This document shows positions 13,101-27,053 of a stretch of DNA of 64,000 nucleotides, piece after piece. Source of the stretch: Gavia stellata (taxonomy: Eukaryota > Chordata > Aves > Gaviiformes > Gaviidae). A model generated the notes under the pieces. The model ran no database searches. It was not told where the DNA came from and was given only the letters and a program-made list of their open reading frames with translations. A program made the position numbers and the translations under genes. Position 1 is the stretch's first letter. Each line of letters opens with the position of its first letter. Where the stretch lies: NCBI RefSeq assembly GCF_030936135.1, contig NC_082596.1, positions 99,060,449-99,124,448 of the forward strand, given 5' to 3'.

Positions 13101-16100
13101 AAAGTTACTCAAATTTGTCCAATCAATCCAGATAAAGTCCACAAATCTTGAGGGGTATCTTTGACCAGGACTTCTTTCTGTGTGTGGAAAAGTAGAGACT
13201 ACCATTTTGATCACCACAGCACGTTAAAGGTTCCTCTGTGATGATCAAAAGCTTTCCTGATGACCATCTGTGGTGACAAGTTCATTTTTTCCTCAAGACT
13301 GACTCTGCTGACTAATGAAAGCAAACTGTGACACTGTTCCTGAAGCTCATATTAAGAAATCCTATGAAGGAGGAATGAAGTCAGGGAAATGCTCAAAACA
13401 CGGAAGGTTTGCTTAGCAGGAACAGTGCCTCTGTTGCTGGCAACAAGCAACAGGCTTAGTCTTTCTGGTCCCAGTGCTTATTTGGAGGAATATTTTTGCC
13501 TGCTTCACTGCTCCATCAGTGACTGATGCTGGTGGCATGGCTCTGGGCTATTTAAAAGGCCTTGGGGAAATTGGTGTGAAACAAGTGGCAACTAATTAGT
13601 ATAATTCACATACTTGTGCCTGAGTTAACACTGACAACGAGAATCTGAAGCTGTTTGCAGCAAAGAAGTTCTTGAAGCACATCCAGAAAGTATTAACATG
13701 CTGCAGGCCAGGTGGCGAGAAGGTCACTGGGACAGAGATAATGAGCAACTGGAAAAAAATTCACATGGGAACTTTTATCTGCTCTAATTCTACCACCACT
13801 CCTGCTTTGTTCTGAGAATTGCTTTGCTGTAGAAGCTAATCAGGCTTTTCAAATAACATTAATCACCAAAGCATGGAAGAATAAGCATGTATCATTGATT
13901 TAGCCTGCTTGTTTTGTGCCCCCCTTGCAATCTTCCTCCTTCTTTAAACAATATCCTCTGTGAAAGCCTCCTTTAAATAGTTGCACAGGCTGAGCTAGTC
14001 ACATTAGTAGACTTCTCCTGTGAAAGACACACTAGGAAGTAATGTAGAAAGATAAGAGATTAACTTGAATATTCACAGACTAGGCAGGAGCTTTTTTTTT
14101 TCTAAGCTCCTTGGACTCAGCTGAGCAGCCAGGTCAACACAGCAAGAGCATGTAGTGTTCAGGAAGACACCACTGGCTTTGACCATGCTATAGAATGGTT
14201 TTACAGTTCTGCCAAGGTATAGACAAAATTGCTCCCTGCTTTATCTCCAGAAGCATTTCTTAGTGTTGCTGACTGATGAGCTGAGTAGATGTACATCAGA
14301 GAGAATGCTGGGACCCCATGCTGCTGTTTACATGGGAGTTCAAAATGGCAGTCCTGCTTTTCCAAGCCAAAGCTTAATTTATACTGACCTCACTAATGAT
14401 GCTGATGAAAGGCAAAGCCAGTGCTTCTCATACATTTGAAAGCTGATCCCCCATTCAGGGAAGAGAAAACTGATCTCATGCACCCCATTCCAACACTATA
14501 CATCTTGGGAAAAGCATATTCATCTGCCTTTTATGTGACATCTGAGCTTACCCTTTCTCCATCCACCAGTCAGTACTTTATACAACCTCTGGGCCATGTA
14601 CTACACTTAAGAAAAGTTGAGCTGAGCAAGGTCAAATGGAAGTCTGCTGTCTTGATGAAGCACAGAGATGATGGGAAAACATCAGTGTGTGTCATGGGGA
14701 AAGATATAACAAGTGGGGGATAATAGAAAGTTTTGGTATGTCCAGGAAAGAGGGTAAATATGACAGCTAAAAACACTAGACTGTACTTGACACTATGCCT
14801 TTAACAGAGGGAAGATAAATCTTCAAGACAGCAGCTGCATATCCTCTCTTACAGTGGATTAGCACCACTTCAATTTGTGTACTGCACCCAGATACTTCAG
14901 CTAGAATGCTCCAGATCCAGGGCTCCCTATATTTTTTCAAGTGCTTACAATTAGTTTATAATCATCTCTGCTGACTGCCTTCACCAGAAAGCAGGCAGGC
15001 ATGGAGCAGTTGTTGCCAATGCATTTGGAAATTATCACCAGAGCCAAGAAATTAAACGTTCACAGCCTTTGTGAGGGGTCCAAGAATGTCAGTACAGACA
15101 GCCTGCCTACTTTCCATTGAATACCTAAGCTTGGCCGATTATTCAGAACTGGATGTGCCATACAGGCCTGCAAAGAAAGAGGGAAGGGAGCTGGTTCATT
15201 CCCTGAGAGGAGATGGCACTTACTGGTAACACATCCGTACCTCACAGACCACAATCTTACACTGACTCAGAGTTGGCTTAAAACTTCTTAGCAGAGGTAC
15301 TGCTGGTAGCATAGCCACAACAAAACAGAAGTCAGGGCAAGTCACAAAGCCTGCTTGAAGCACTAGGCAAGTGCCTGGGAGTAGACCTATGTGAAGTTCC
15401 CCGTATTAATGTTACTGCTCCATTTGACATGATCAAGCAAAATGCATATAAATATGACACAGGTCAAAGACACTGCTTGGCTGCCCTTAGACTCCTCCCA
15501 AGTTACACATAGACGCACTCTAAGGTAATGTTTGGTACCTAAATTCTTATGCTCTTTGACATAAGGACAGATAGATTGGTACAGCTTTCCCCATGGCAAA
15601 GGCATGACTCCAGCTGGGGTCACAGCACATTATTTTTTCAGTAAGTCTTTCTACAGAGAGCGTGACTCTGACAAACCTTGTCCTTTGAGGTTGTTTTTTT
15701 TTTTGTTGGTAGTGGTGATTTTGAGGCAGTGGGGGGAGGAAGCTTTTTACCTATTAAACTAGTGCTATGCTGCACTGTGCCACCAAGGAATTTTACAGAA
15801 AGAATGAGAAGGCACAGAACTACATACCAACATTAGCATCATAGTTCAAGAACTGTGACATTTTGTCAATTTGTATTTTAGGCCATTTTTTCCTCACCAG
15901 GTGGTCTACACATCCCTGACTTCTTAGTTGCCACCTGCAGGCTCCTTGAAAAGCCAGCCTGCTATCCTTACACTAATGGAATGTGCACCTCTGGTGGAAG
16001 GTCTTTTGGGACCCTGCAAATGTAAAAATATTTGGAAACAACTGCTCTGGATTATGTCCCGTTCAAGTTTTATTTTAAATATCAGCTAGCTAGCTGTAGC

Positions 16101-16487
16101 AGTACACAGAGCACGTTTATAGGGAAATCAATGTCAAGAGATGAAGGTACAAGCCCCCATGCACAGGAAGAGCATCTTAATGCCAAGAGCAGAGCTCCCC
16201 TGACTTCCTGTCTGTTCAGGTGAGTAGACCATAGAAAGAGCTTATATCTGACCCCAGCATTACTGGAAAAGTTCTCACTGGCAGTGTTGCTAATACATAA
16301 GCCTCTCATTTCTCCAACCTGGGACAGAGGAAACCTGTGCTGCATTATTTTCCATGTTATTTTGATCTCCTGCACACTTCTCTCTCAAATTCAGTTCTTA
16401 CTTCTCTCCACCTAGAATGTGCTTGAAGTGTTAGAAAAATTCTAGCTTGTTTGTTCATTTGCTTTTCTTGCCCTTCTTTCTCCACAG

Positions 16488-16928
16488 AATCTTATGGCAA
16501 GAGCCCTGTATGATAATGTTCCCGAATGCGCAGAAGAGTTGGCCTTCCGCAAAGGCGACATTTTGACAGTGATAGAACAGAACACTGAAGGTCTTGAAGG
16601 ATGGTGGCTTTGCTCCTTACATGGCCGGCAAGGCATCGTTCCAGGCAACCGTGTGAAACTCCTGATAGGTCCAGTGGTACAGGACAGTCCTTCTGGCCAA
16701 GATATCTCCAATTCAGGATTGATGCATCAATCCTTCAACCAGCAAAAGATCTACCAAGTGCCAAGCTCACATGCCTCAGCACGGGACCCTGTCTACCAGG
16801 TGCCACCTTCCCATCTGAATCAGGGAATTTACCAAATACCCACTGGTCACGGCCTAGTGGGACAAGATATTTACCAGGTGCCACCCTCCACGCAGAGATG
16901 CGTTGACGGTCCAGCTCTGACTAACAAG
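16488..16928 (+). CDS. NEDD9: NEDD9 exon 2: SH3 domain and first YxxP motifs
   Basis: The acceptor CAG at 16485-16487 follows a long pyrimidine tract, and the exon starts AAT CTT ATG, giving N-L-M as in mammalian NEDD9, where a short exon 1 precedes it in phase 0. It encodes 147 codons. The SH3 domain shows ALYDN (4-8), the acidic ELAFRKGD stretch, the WW pair (37-38) and the P50/N52 ligand-groove residues. In the family this domain binds polyproline partners such as FAK and C3G. Four YxxP motifs follow (three YQVP, one YQIP). The donor GTGTGT begins at 16929. Reading on into the intron adds eight codons and a stop at 16953-16955, which would give a short SH3-only product if unspliced. The Met at 16494 could serve as an internal start, but by homology translation begins in exon 1. 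Confidence 0.96.
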
Positions 16929-19900
16929 GTGTGTGCATTTTCTTTCATGTCATAGCTCCAAAGTAGGCCACTTGTGCTGACCACCAGTGAAGTATTTAAT
17001 GTCTAGTGATAGCCTGTGGACTTAAGATATAGGAAGGATAAATATATACATAAACTATATAAAGTTATAGCAGTAACTTTACTGCTATGGGTGGAAAAGA
17101 AAGGCACAGTTCTTAACAGCTTGCTTAATTCGCAACTGAGATACACAGTAGAGCATTTTGGAGCTGTGCTACCGCAGCTGCTAAAGGTGAGGGGAAGTAT
17201 GTGATCTTGTGTCTTCACAGGCTCCCCAGGGAGGCTGAGGCACATCTGGTCTATGGCATTCTTGCATTACATGCTTAAAAGAGAGCTGCTGCAGTAAGAT
17301 TAACTCTCCCACAAATTAATGAACAGTTACATCATCTGCCCAAGTAATTAAAAATGATGTATTGCCTTGCTGGAGTAGTCCCAGTGGGTCTAAACTACAA
17401 AGAGGAAAGCAATGATTGATGAGACAAGGGCCATGCTTGGAAGAGTGAGGGAGCAAGAGGATGATGATGAGGGATGTGTTAATACCGAACCTAAAGCTTA
17501 TAAGGGTGCACTTGATGTTTATCTACAGATAAATTTTGTGATTGAAAGTGGGAGCTTCAACAGCTCCATGATGCAGCCATTACTGCAGCAGCTGAGAGCT
17601 CCCAAGGCTTCAGTGAGAGGCGTTGTGTTATGTGGGTCCCCCCTTATTCCTGCTGTCCCTCTCAGGCTCTCCCCATCTCCTGTCACTCCCTCCCTCATTT
17701 TACCTTCACAGGGTACCTGCCATGTACCCTGGTGACACACAGTGTCTTGGTGGCTGAAAAGGGTTAAGGAAGGTACCTGAGGGAGGAAGGAGATTCTACT
17801 AGACTTCCAGACCCCTTATTGCTAAGTCAAAACAAGTTCCTACAGTCCCTCCATTCCCAGCTCAACAGCTCCAGCTATTAGCATCCTCCTTACCTTTAGA
17901 GCTTAAAGCATAGTATTTATATCCAAGTTACGTGAGCAGATGATGTCTCTGTCGGGAAGTTTCTGGCTGGTTTAAACTTTCATCTCCTAATTTAGGTTGG
18001 CAAGACAGTCTGTTTCAGGTTTTTCCCCCGCCTCACCCCCAGCTCAGCCTTTTTCATATCAGGCCTTTGGAAGACATCTTCTAACGCTTTTATTTCCTTG
18101 TTATAATTTTGCTTTCCTTGGTAAGAATAAATGGATTTTTTTCCTTCTGAGCAAGAAAAAAAGACCTGTGAAATCATTCCAAGTCAAGTTATAAAGAGGT
18201 TGGTTTGCTCAGTTTTTCTACAATTAAGCTTTGTAGGGCATGCAGGAAGATAAAATGAGAAAATTGCACTTACTGCACAGGTAGAGATAGGATCTTTGTT
18301 GAAGCAATTATGTGGGTTTTCTTGGGAAATCTTACATCTTTTCTTTCTTTCTTTTTCTATAGACTAGATATAGTGAAATCTTTTTCAGGAGCAGTACAGT
18401 TTATGTATCCGCAGTAGCATTTAGATACCGTCCAAGGTAGTTAGTGAACACCTGGTAAACAGCCTATTGATGGGAGAGCACGGAAGAGATCGCGTTTTAG
18501 TGTATGTCTGCATGAAACATTACAGTGCTGTTCAGAGATGCCTCAACTAGCCGGCTCAGGCCACAGGAGCTGCACTGAAGTCTGTTGGGTAGCCCAAGAT
18601 ACTAGCTTGGAATAAGTGCTATATACTTTAATTTTAGGACCTGACCTGCCTAAATGACCATTAGCATAGTTTACTTAGCATAATGCAAGTGTGTGTACTC
18701 TGCACAGTGTAAGCCTGAAAGGAAAAAATTCTCCAACTACACGCAAAGTCTCTTCTCCCTCCTCCCACCCTCTCCAGCTCCACTGAAACTAATAGGACAT
18801 TCTGCATAAACCTGGTTGCTACAGGGACTGGGTTAAAACCCTAGATACACTGAGAAACTGAAATCTGTTTTAATTTAAGTGCAAGCTTCTTGTTGAGATG
18901 CAAAAATCAGAGGTACTAAAGCACCTGTTTTCTCCAAGTTTCTGCCTAGAAATTTTTCAGCAAGTTTTGAATATGTGTTTTTTGAATTCAAGTCACCTTC
19001 TTTAGAAAATTAAGACTATCTATTTGGCTGACCTATAACTTGTTTCATTTAATTCCTTGCAACCTATGAAAGGTCAGCTATGCTGCATAAAAACAAATGG
19101 CTACACTGCCAGCCGTAGAATAAACTAAACATGCACATTTATAAAGCATTTTACCCTCGGCAAAGTAGCTATCAACCTGCTTAGCACTAGCCAATTCTTG
19201 TTACTTAGGATAGGATCGCTTTTATTCTGACTTTAAATCTATTTAGTCCAAAAGCCCCAAGTTGCAGTATTCACTGTTTATTAGTGGCAGGCTTGCTAGA
19301 TGGCAAACCTCATGGCAGGGTCCTGCTTTAATCAGAGGCAGACATGTCTCTCGTCCCTTGGAATTGCTCAGTTCTACACTAAAAAGAGCCCATTGGGATT
19401 GAAACCATGGTAGTCGAGACAACTGTAGGATTATTAGTAAGGGAGGAGTCGGAGGTAAAACTTACTCCATTCTTTATCATCCTAACCTTGCAAAACTGCT
19501 TTTTACTGCTACAGCTGCAGCTATCTGCTAATGCCTTTGTGAAAGAAAAGCCTAATTAAGGGGAAGCACTTTCGTACTCGTCTCCTTTGTCTAAGAAAAC
19601 AGTCTGTCCTCCAAATCCTCCTCCTCCAGGCATCAGTAGAACAAATCCTTAGTATTAAGGAAAGCTGCAAATCTTGAAGATTTGATTTTGGGAATCTTTG
19701 CATTGACTTCCAGAATGATGAATCTCTTTTCCCAGACTTGTGACACCTGCCCCAATGGCTTCAGTGAGCCGCTCTGCCTTCTTCCATCAGCAAAAACAGC
19801 TGGTTAGCAAGCTGTGCATTTTGGCAGTTTTAAGGACATTGAAGGGTTTTGATATGAGGTTGTCCTATATGTAAAGCCTTCTCCCTCCCCATAGCAGTAG

Positions 19901-22900
19901 CTAGAGAAGACCGTGTCCTCTAGGCACCATTCTAAGCAGGACCAGCAGCAGTTTTATCCTATCCATTTCTGTGCATGTTTGCCTGTTTTCCTTGTGCAAA
20001 TGTGTGGTTTGGCTGCCATACAAGTTTTACAGGCAAAGCTTAGGAACTGCTGTCAGGCAGGAATTGTCTAGCCTCAAGCAACAGTAAATCAACAGCAGGC
20101 CTGTTATAAAGCTGTGCTGAGGTAACGCATCTCGTTAGCCAGAAAGGCAAAGCAAGTCAAAAAGGAGTCCTGAGGCAGGTAATTATAATGATGAATTGTT
20201 TCTGGCCAAGCTAGTTGTTGACAACAGAGCTGTATCAGCTCCTTCTATCAAATAAAAATACCACCTTCTAAAACTTGCCCTACAAATGACAGAGATAATG
20301 AAGGGTGGTTTAAAATTAGCCTTGGTTAGCCCCAAGCTTTTATAGCTGTGCTGTAAGTTCAGTCACAAAACGGTTACACCCTTAAGTGTGAAGAGTGTCT
20401 GAGGAGCATGAAGATACAAAAGCTGTATCTTGGAATTTATTCCTTCTTTCTGCACTTTGACTTCAAACTTACTCTCTTTTGCTGCAGCCAGCAAAGAGAA
20501 GGAACCTTCAGACAAATCTGACATTCAGGAAACCTGGATTTTATCCTTGCCACAGACTTCTGCACAGTCTTGAGTGGTGTTTTTGCACCTCAGCAACATC
20601 ATCTGCAAAGTATGTGGGGAAATTATGAGGGAACTAATTCTGTACAGACTGCTTTGAGAACATCCTTTAGGAAAGGTGCTGTCAAAGCACGAAGTCTTTT
20701 TTGCATCTGTGATTAATCATTAGTTCACACATGAGCTTTAAACTAGGGAAAGCTCTGTATAAGAGAAGCCACCACCATAATTTAAACACTTTTTCTGGTT
20801 CAGTGTTTCCCCTAACTGATCTGTTGTGCTGTCCCTGCCAGCCTGAAAATAACATTGGCCAAAAAATTTAAGGCAAACATTTCCTTGTTGGAAAACGGTT
20901 TTGACAAATTCTGAAAGCTTTCTGTAGGAACCAGTAGCTTTCAGGAGAACTTTTGATCAAGTGAAATCAGCACAAAACAGAATATGAGGCTGATGCACCA
21001 CAGCTGTTTGACATGGGAAGAGGCTGCACTGCAAGGGTTACCAGCCCTGAACTACAGCTCCCACAAGGCATGGACCAACTCAGGCAAATAGACATTAATG
21101 CTAGCTTGGAACACATCAGCTTCTTTGTTTGTTGGTCTGTTTGAACTAGAACTTTGCCGTTCAGGAAGCACTTAGATTGATCCACCTTTTAGAATAGGGA
21201 AGGAACTTACACGCAAACATCCCTGGCCTATTTCAAAGTATAAACATGCCCTTGGCAGATCAAGGGCTTCACACCTCACCATCCTGCAATCTCCACCTTT
21301 TTCAAGAGTTCACTGCCTTCAGCAGGAGGTTTGGGTAAACCATAGCTAAGGGGATGGACCTTGTTCCCTGGTCTTTATTTATGTTAGAGTCATGTTGGTT
21401 GAATCCATGAGAAAGTGGAAACACCACCCCACAAGCAGCACCACCCTGACAGTTCTGGCACAGACTTCAGTAGCAGCAGCCAGTTAGCCATGTTATGACG
21501 TTTTTCCTTCCAATTAAACAAGTACTGTCTTAGCTGGGAGGAAACAAATGGCTGCATATAACTTCTGTTCCAGAAATAAGCCCACCTTTATATTATTATC
21601 TTTTTTCTTGCCTATTTTCACATTTATGAAGAAGAGACATCCATTAAGCATAGTAAAGAGTTGTGTGGCAGATATATTTTGTCATCAAAAAGAAAATGAG
21701 CATATCTAGCATTTTGTAGTTTGTTGGCAAAGTGTATTTACATTCCAAGGTAGAATAATGTCCCCATTTACCCTCAAGTCTGAAATACCACAGCTTGCTG
21801 TGATATGGTTTACTTAAATGGCCCAAACAGTCATCTTACAGTCCCCTCTTTTCTTTTGCTTTCACATTACAAATTTACTTTGGGGATTTGTAGCCCTCGT
21901 AACAAAATACTGCTTGTGTTAAAAGTGCTGAACACAGAGCAAATTTGCCGAGTGCAGCAGGAATGGTAACACATACCTCAACACTCGGTGCTCTGTTTCA
22001 CAAAGTGCGCTTTAAAGGATGGAATTATCTCAAATTAAATGCAAACTCAGTGGTAAAAACAGCACACAGCCTTTTCCTTAGACTCGGGAGTTTCACTTGT
22101 AACTTTCCATGTGACATTAATAGGAGAAAAGCCATTTTATCAATAAAAAGCCTGTGCAGTTAATCTATCCTCAGTGGTCTCCATGAAAACCACTGAGTGA
22201 AGAAACTATCATCCACAAGTCAGAGTAAGCAGTCGTTAGTCACTGATGTGATTTGTAGAGAAGTATTTTAAGGAAAAGACTGCATTTTATTAGGCTGAGC
22301 AAACATATGAGCTCAACATTACTCCCTGTTTCTCCCAAAGCACAGGGCTCTTTTTAATCAGTTCTATTTGTAGACCAGAGGCATGCATTTTTTCCCTGTA
22401 GTATCAGAAAAAAAAGCCAGTTCTGCAATCTCATCCAACAACTGAGGTCCCCAGAGACACAAATCCACCCGCACAGGCACAAGTGCAGGATCAAACCTTA
22501 GCTAAAAAAAAAAAAAAAAAATAATAGAAAGAAAAATGCAAGCTTCTGGGCTCTTTCTTGGTGGTTGGAAACCTAACTGGACTTTGGTTACATCTGAAAA
22601 CACACTAACCAACCACTCTTTGGGTAATCTAAATTTCCCTGTACTTACAGGGGGAAAAACCCCAAGCACAGCAGCGGAGCATTTACAAAAACATTAGCGG
22701 AAAACTGATTATTCAAAAAGTGAATCTCATCATAGGGAGGAAGTGTGATTTCTGGAGATAGGAAGTGGATAGGTGAAGATGGGTTGCTGACGGTCAGAAA
22801 ACAGTTCTATTGAAATCTAAATGCTTTGGAGGCATTCGATGATTTTTGTAGATGTTTTGTTTTGGAGGAAGTCTAATCGGCATTAGAATATCATCATTCC

Positions 22901-25900
22901 ACATGTCTGGCGTGAAACATTTCCATTTTTCTTTTTTAAATAGCAGTGGTAACATTGCGTCTTTTTTTTTAAAAAAAAGTCTAAATTAAGCTTTCTCCCA
23001 AAACAGATCTTTAGAATGGAATCAAAGTGAAGTTAGTGTAGTTAAGCTCTTAGGAGACAGAAACCTTCCATAACAGAGTCCATCCTTAATCCCGAAAAGA
23101 CACTAACATATTCCCATTGGGTCTTATCATCACAACTTTTATATACCAGACCTCAGTCAGGACTGTGCATAATTATTATATAGATGCAACATACAATTAA
23201 GGATAGCATTTGTATCTATGTCAAAGGCGTCTATACCTTCCATAAACTTGCCAAAGCAAGCTATGCTAATCTAAACACCAGGTTAATAGAACCACTTGTC
23301 TATACAGCTGCCTTGAGAAACCCGTACAGAGATGGAGCCAGAATATAGCTTGTGAGCCAAAGAACCTCTACAAATCAAATTAAATTGAACTTCTTTCTGA
23401 TAGAAGGTTTTCTTTGCCTGCTTCTCTCACAGAAACATAGTTCCAGACCTAAATGATTTAGGGACACTTCCACTGTTTCTGCCCAAGTGTACCTCCAAGA
23501 GCACTCTTACAGAACTGAAACTCTTTGGCAATGATTCATCTCAACCATTTTTTTGCCCACTGGGAAATGCCAATTTACCAAAATGGAAACTGGTGACAGT
23601 GAAGGATCTGTTCTGAGAAATGTCTTAAAGGGAGAAAGAAAATATTTGAAGAGAAACAAGAAGTCATAGAAATACCCTACTTAAAAAAGGTTTCATTTGG
23701 GAATTGTTTATCCCCCTCCAACTTTCCCTCTAGAAATTCAATATAGGAGGGAAGAAATAACAGAAATAAGATGAAGCTCCTCCAAAGAATTAAAACGAGT
23801 TGTTTGGACTGAACCACACTGGTTTATTGTTTCTGAGTCTTTAGGGTTTCATGTCATTCACAACACTAAGACTGCTCTCTGCCCTACCTGTCCCAGCACC
23901 TCATCTTCTCATCCTTTTTTCTTTCTTTCTTTCTTTCCTCTCCTCCTCCAAACCTGCCCTAAATTTAGGCTTCTGTCTTTGAGAAAAGACAGTCATAGTA
24001 TTACCAGCATAGAAAACAAGTGCATGTTTGCCAAATGGTTCTTTATGTGACAACCTTTTTAAAATAGGAAAACTAGACAGCCTGGGATGGCCAAAGCAAG
24101 ATGCTGCTTTAAGTCTTTATCATGGGCAAGATACCAAAACGCTGAGGTGCTGAGTTTTGCCACACACTTCTCATTAATCAAAACTCCAGCTCAAATTTAA
24201 ATCACAGGTTTCCAGAGAATGCTTTATCAGATAAACATATTTCTCCACTGGAAGAACTTATCACACAATAATTTGGGGATTTTGTTTCTCTGTAAGATGC
24301 ATCCACATTTATTTCAGAGTGCATGCCTGTTCTATCACCAGTACTGTAACATGTCAGCTCATCAGCCCTGTTGGCCAACACATGCAGAAATGGTGATGTC
24401 ACTGTCTGTCTAAAAATGAGTAATTGTCACGGGGATGGCACTGGTAAAACTCCTAGCAAGAGTATTGGACAAGTATCCTCTTTCACACGTCTCTTAAAAA
24501 AAATGATAATTTAATAATAACAGGTATGTTTTGTTCATCTCTCTTGTTCTCTTCCTGTCAAAACATGAGAAGTGTTGGTTTGACTCTCTTTAATCACAAG
24601 CAAGAATGACTCCACCAGCAGCTACGAAATACCCCTTCCCCATCAGCCTTACAATTCAAGGCCAGACAGCACCAAGCCTGTTCCACTGAAGCAAGCAGAA
24701 ATGTTGCTCGTACCACAACTGGCAGAAAGCCCTAGAGTTGATGTGAGGAAAAGCAGGATCAGGTCACAAAAGCATCATTAAAAGAAAAAAGCAGTAAAAT
24801 TTTGTCAGTGACAAAACTGTTGAGCTTTTTTGTGCCTTGTACTGCTCGATCAGTAAGGTCTGTAGAGAGATAGACCTTTGTATCTGCATTTAGTTGTGAT
24901 CATGAACACCAGCAGCAAGCAAAATTTCAGCATCAGCTACAGCTGATGCAAGTCAGCACCATTCCACTACACTTAATACAGCCCTGTCATTTCATGCTAA
25001 TTGGAGCTTAGGTCATTTATGTAACTCCACAGATTTTTTTTTAAAAAAAAAGTCATTCAGAAAGACAATAAACCTGCACTTTAGGTTTAAGAAAAATACA
25101 ACACTGAGAAACAGTGTAATGAACCTGCTTTTGTGTGCTGGTTAGTGGAAAGGGTCACACCAGAAGTTGAAAAGTCAGGATTAGGCTAGTTGCAAAGCAC
25201 TTGGCTATACCCGTCACCAGCAGCTGAGGGCTTGAATCAAGGCCAGCTCGTGATTTCACATTTTTTATTTTAAATCGGTTTCACAACTTCTGCTCTACAT
25301 CTTCAAGACTCACAATCCAAAACTTTCATAAATCTGGTTGAAATAATACGACCTCAAAAGGAGAAAAGTGTAACACCCATTTTCATTACTTGTTGTTACT
25401 TGCATTACAATACCATGGGAGCATTTTTTAACACTGGGCATCTACTGATGAGTCACTTCATAGCCACATTTAAAAGTATCTATTTAAATCCCTCAGCCTG
25501 CAAAGTTAATTTAACATACCATGAATCAGTGACGTCTGAACATGCTTTAGCCCTGAGAGCCCATACACTTACAGCAAAAAAGCAGATCTTCACAGGTACA
25601 GGTCTTGGACAGCAAATGGACATAAAGCATAAGAGAAAATAAGCAGGTATTTTGAAGATGGAAACAACATCAAGAACTATAACAGTTCTGTATCAGGGTG
25701 GTATTTGTCACATATCCTTATCTTCACACATCTTGAACCTTACTTCTCAGAAAATTCTCTGGGGAACACCCAAAGACAAGTAGCAGTGTCACTATGTGTG
25801 GTGATGCCATGTTTCTTTCCACCACACAATACAGTTGATAACTCACTCAGCCCAGGAAAGAAAATACAGTCATTTCTGTTGATTTCCTCTTGCCTTGCCG

Positions 25901-27020
25901 AAACTCTTGGGCTCATAGCTCATTGGGCCCCTCACTACAAGAAGGACATTGAGGTGCTGGAGCGTGTCCAGAGAAGGGCGACGAAGCTGGTGAGGGGTCT
26001 GGAACACAAGTCTTATGAGGAGCGGCTGAGCGAGCTGGGGTTGTTTAGCCTGGAGAAGAGGAGGCTGAGGGGAGACCTCATCGCTCTCTACAACTACCTG
26101 AAAGGGGGTTGCAGAGAGGTGGGTGTTGGTCTCTTCTCCCAAGTGAATAGTGACAGGACTAGAGGAAATGGCCTCAAGTTGCGACAGGGGAGGTTCAGGC
26201 TAGACATTAGGAAAAAGTTCTTCACTGAGAGAGTGGTGAAACACTGGAATAGGCTGCCCAGGGAGGTGGTAGAGTCACCCTCCCTGGAGGTATTCAAGGA
26301 GCGTGTGGATGTGGCATTGTGGGATGTAGCTTGATGGACATGGTGCTGTGTGGTGTTGGGTGGGTTGTGGCTTGTTATTGTTGTTGTGTGGCGTGGGTTT
26401 TGTGGTTGTGTTGTGGGTTTTTTTTTTTTTTTTTTTTTTTTGTGGGTTTTTTGATGTTGTGTGTTGTGGTTTTTTTTTTTTTTTTTTTTTTTTTTCTCCC
26501 CCCCCCCCCCCCCCCCCCCCGCCCCCAGGTTGGACTCGATGATCTTACAGGTCTTTTCCAACCGTACTGATTCTGTGATTCTGTGATTCACTAGAAACAA
26601 CTTACAGCTGCAGCTACAAGCCTGCTGCATTAGAAGAAATAACCTCTAGAGGCTTCCACCCCTCTCTTTTAGCCTGTGAGCCTTGCTCAAAAGCTCTCTA
26701 GCAGTTCAGTCTTAGCAGAAAATACTTTAACTAGAGTATTTTACAGTGGCCTGATGTTCATACATTATTTCAGTTAAAATAAAGTGTTATGATTTGATAA
26801 TCCTAAGACCTATAGCAACTTACAAAACCAAACATTTTTAAGAGCAAGTATCCTTAGCACATATGAGAATGAAACCCCAACCTTCACTCACTGACAGCTG
26901 GGAAACACATTGTACATTATCATATATAGCAAATAAGTAAGTCGAGGCTACTGCTTCATAAAAACTTTTATGAAGGGTTGTTTTTTGGGTGGTTTTTTTT
27001 TGGTTGGTGGGTTGTTGGTG

Positions 27021-27053
<33 letters not shown>

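Larger units (their letters stand above)
321..16487 (+). other. NEDD9: Presumed NEDD9 intron 1 (3' part)
   Basis: About 16 kb of AT-rich, stop-dense sequence between the CpG-rich block and the first recognised coding exon. It ends in a good polypyrimidine tract and CAG acceptor at 16485-16487. Open frames here are short (the longest is about 169 codons at 10154-10663, + strand), lack family signatures and have no splice-flanked conserved peptide. Besides two possible old repeats near 3.9-4.0 and 5.2-5.3 kb, a G-rich tract near 7.1 kb, and A/C- or T/G-rich tracts at 9222-9264 and 12271-12300, I see nothing specific. The 5' limit of the intron is unknown because exon 1 was not found. Confidence 0.6.

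Noticed and set aside
22955..22983. T run followed by A run forming a small palindrome (also near 25029-25051).
   Set aside because: Simple poly-T/poly-A juxtaposition is common in AT-rich introns and has no further structure.
25705..25919. N-terminal part of the 209-codon frame that overlaps the first CR1.
   Set aside because: It is flanking intron sequence that happens to stay open; the CR1 similarity begins only at about 25920.
26094..26630. 178-codon open frame on the - strand rich in Lys, His, Thr and Gln.
   Set aside because: It is the antisense of the CR1 tail and its poly-T/poly-C block; the composition is low complexity.
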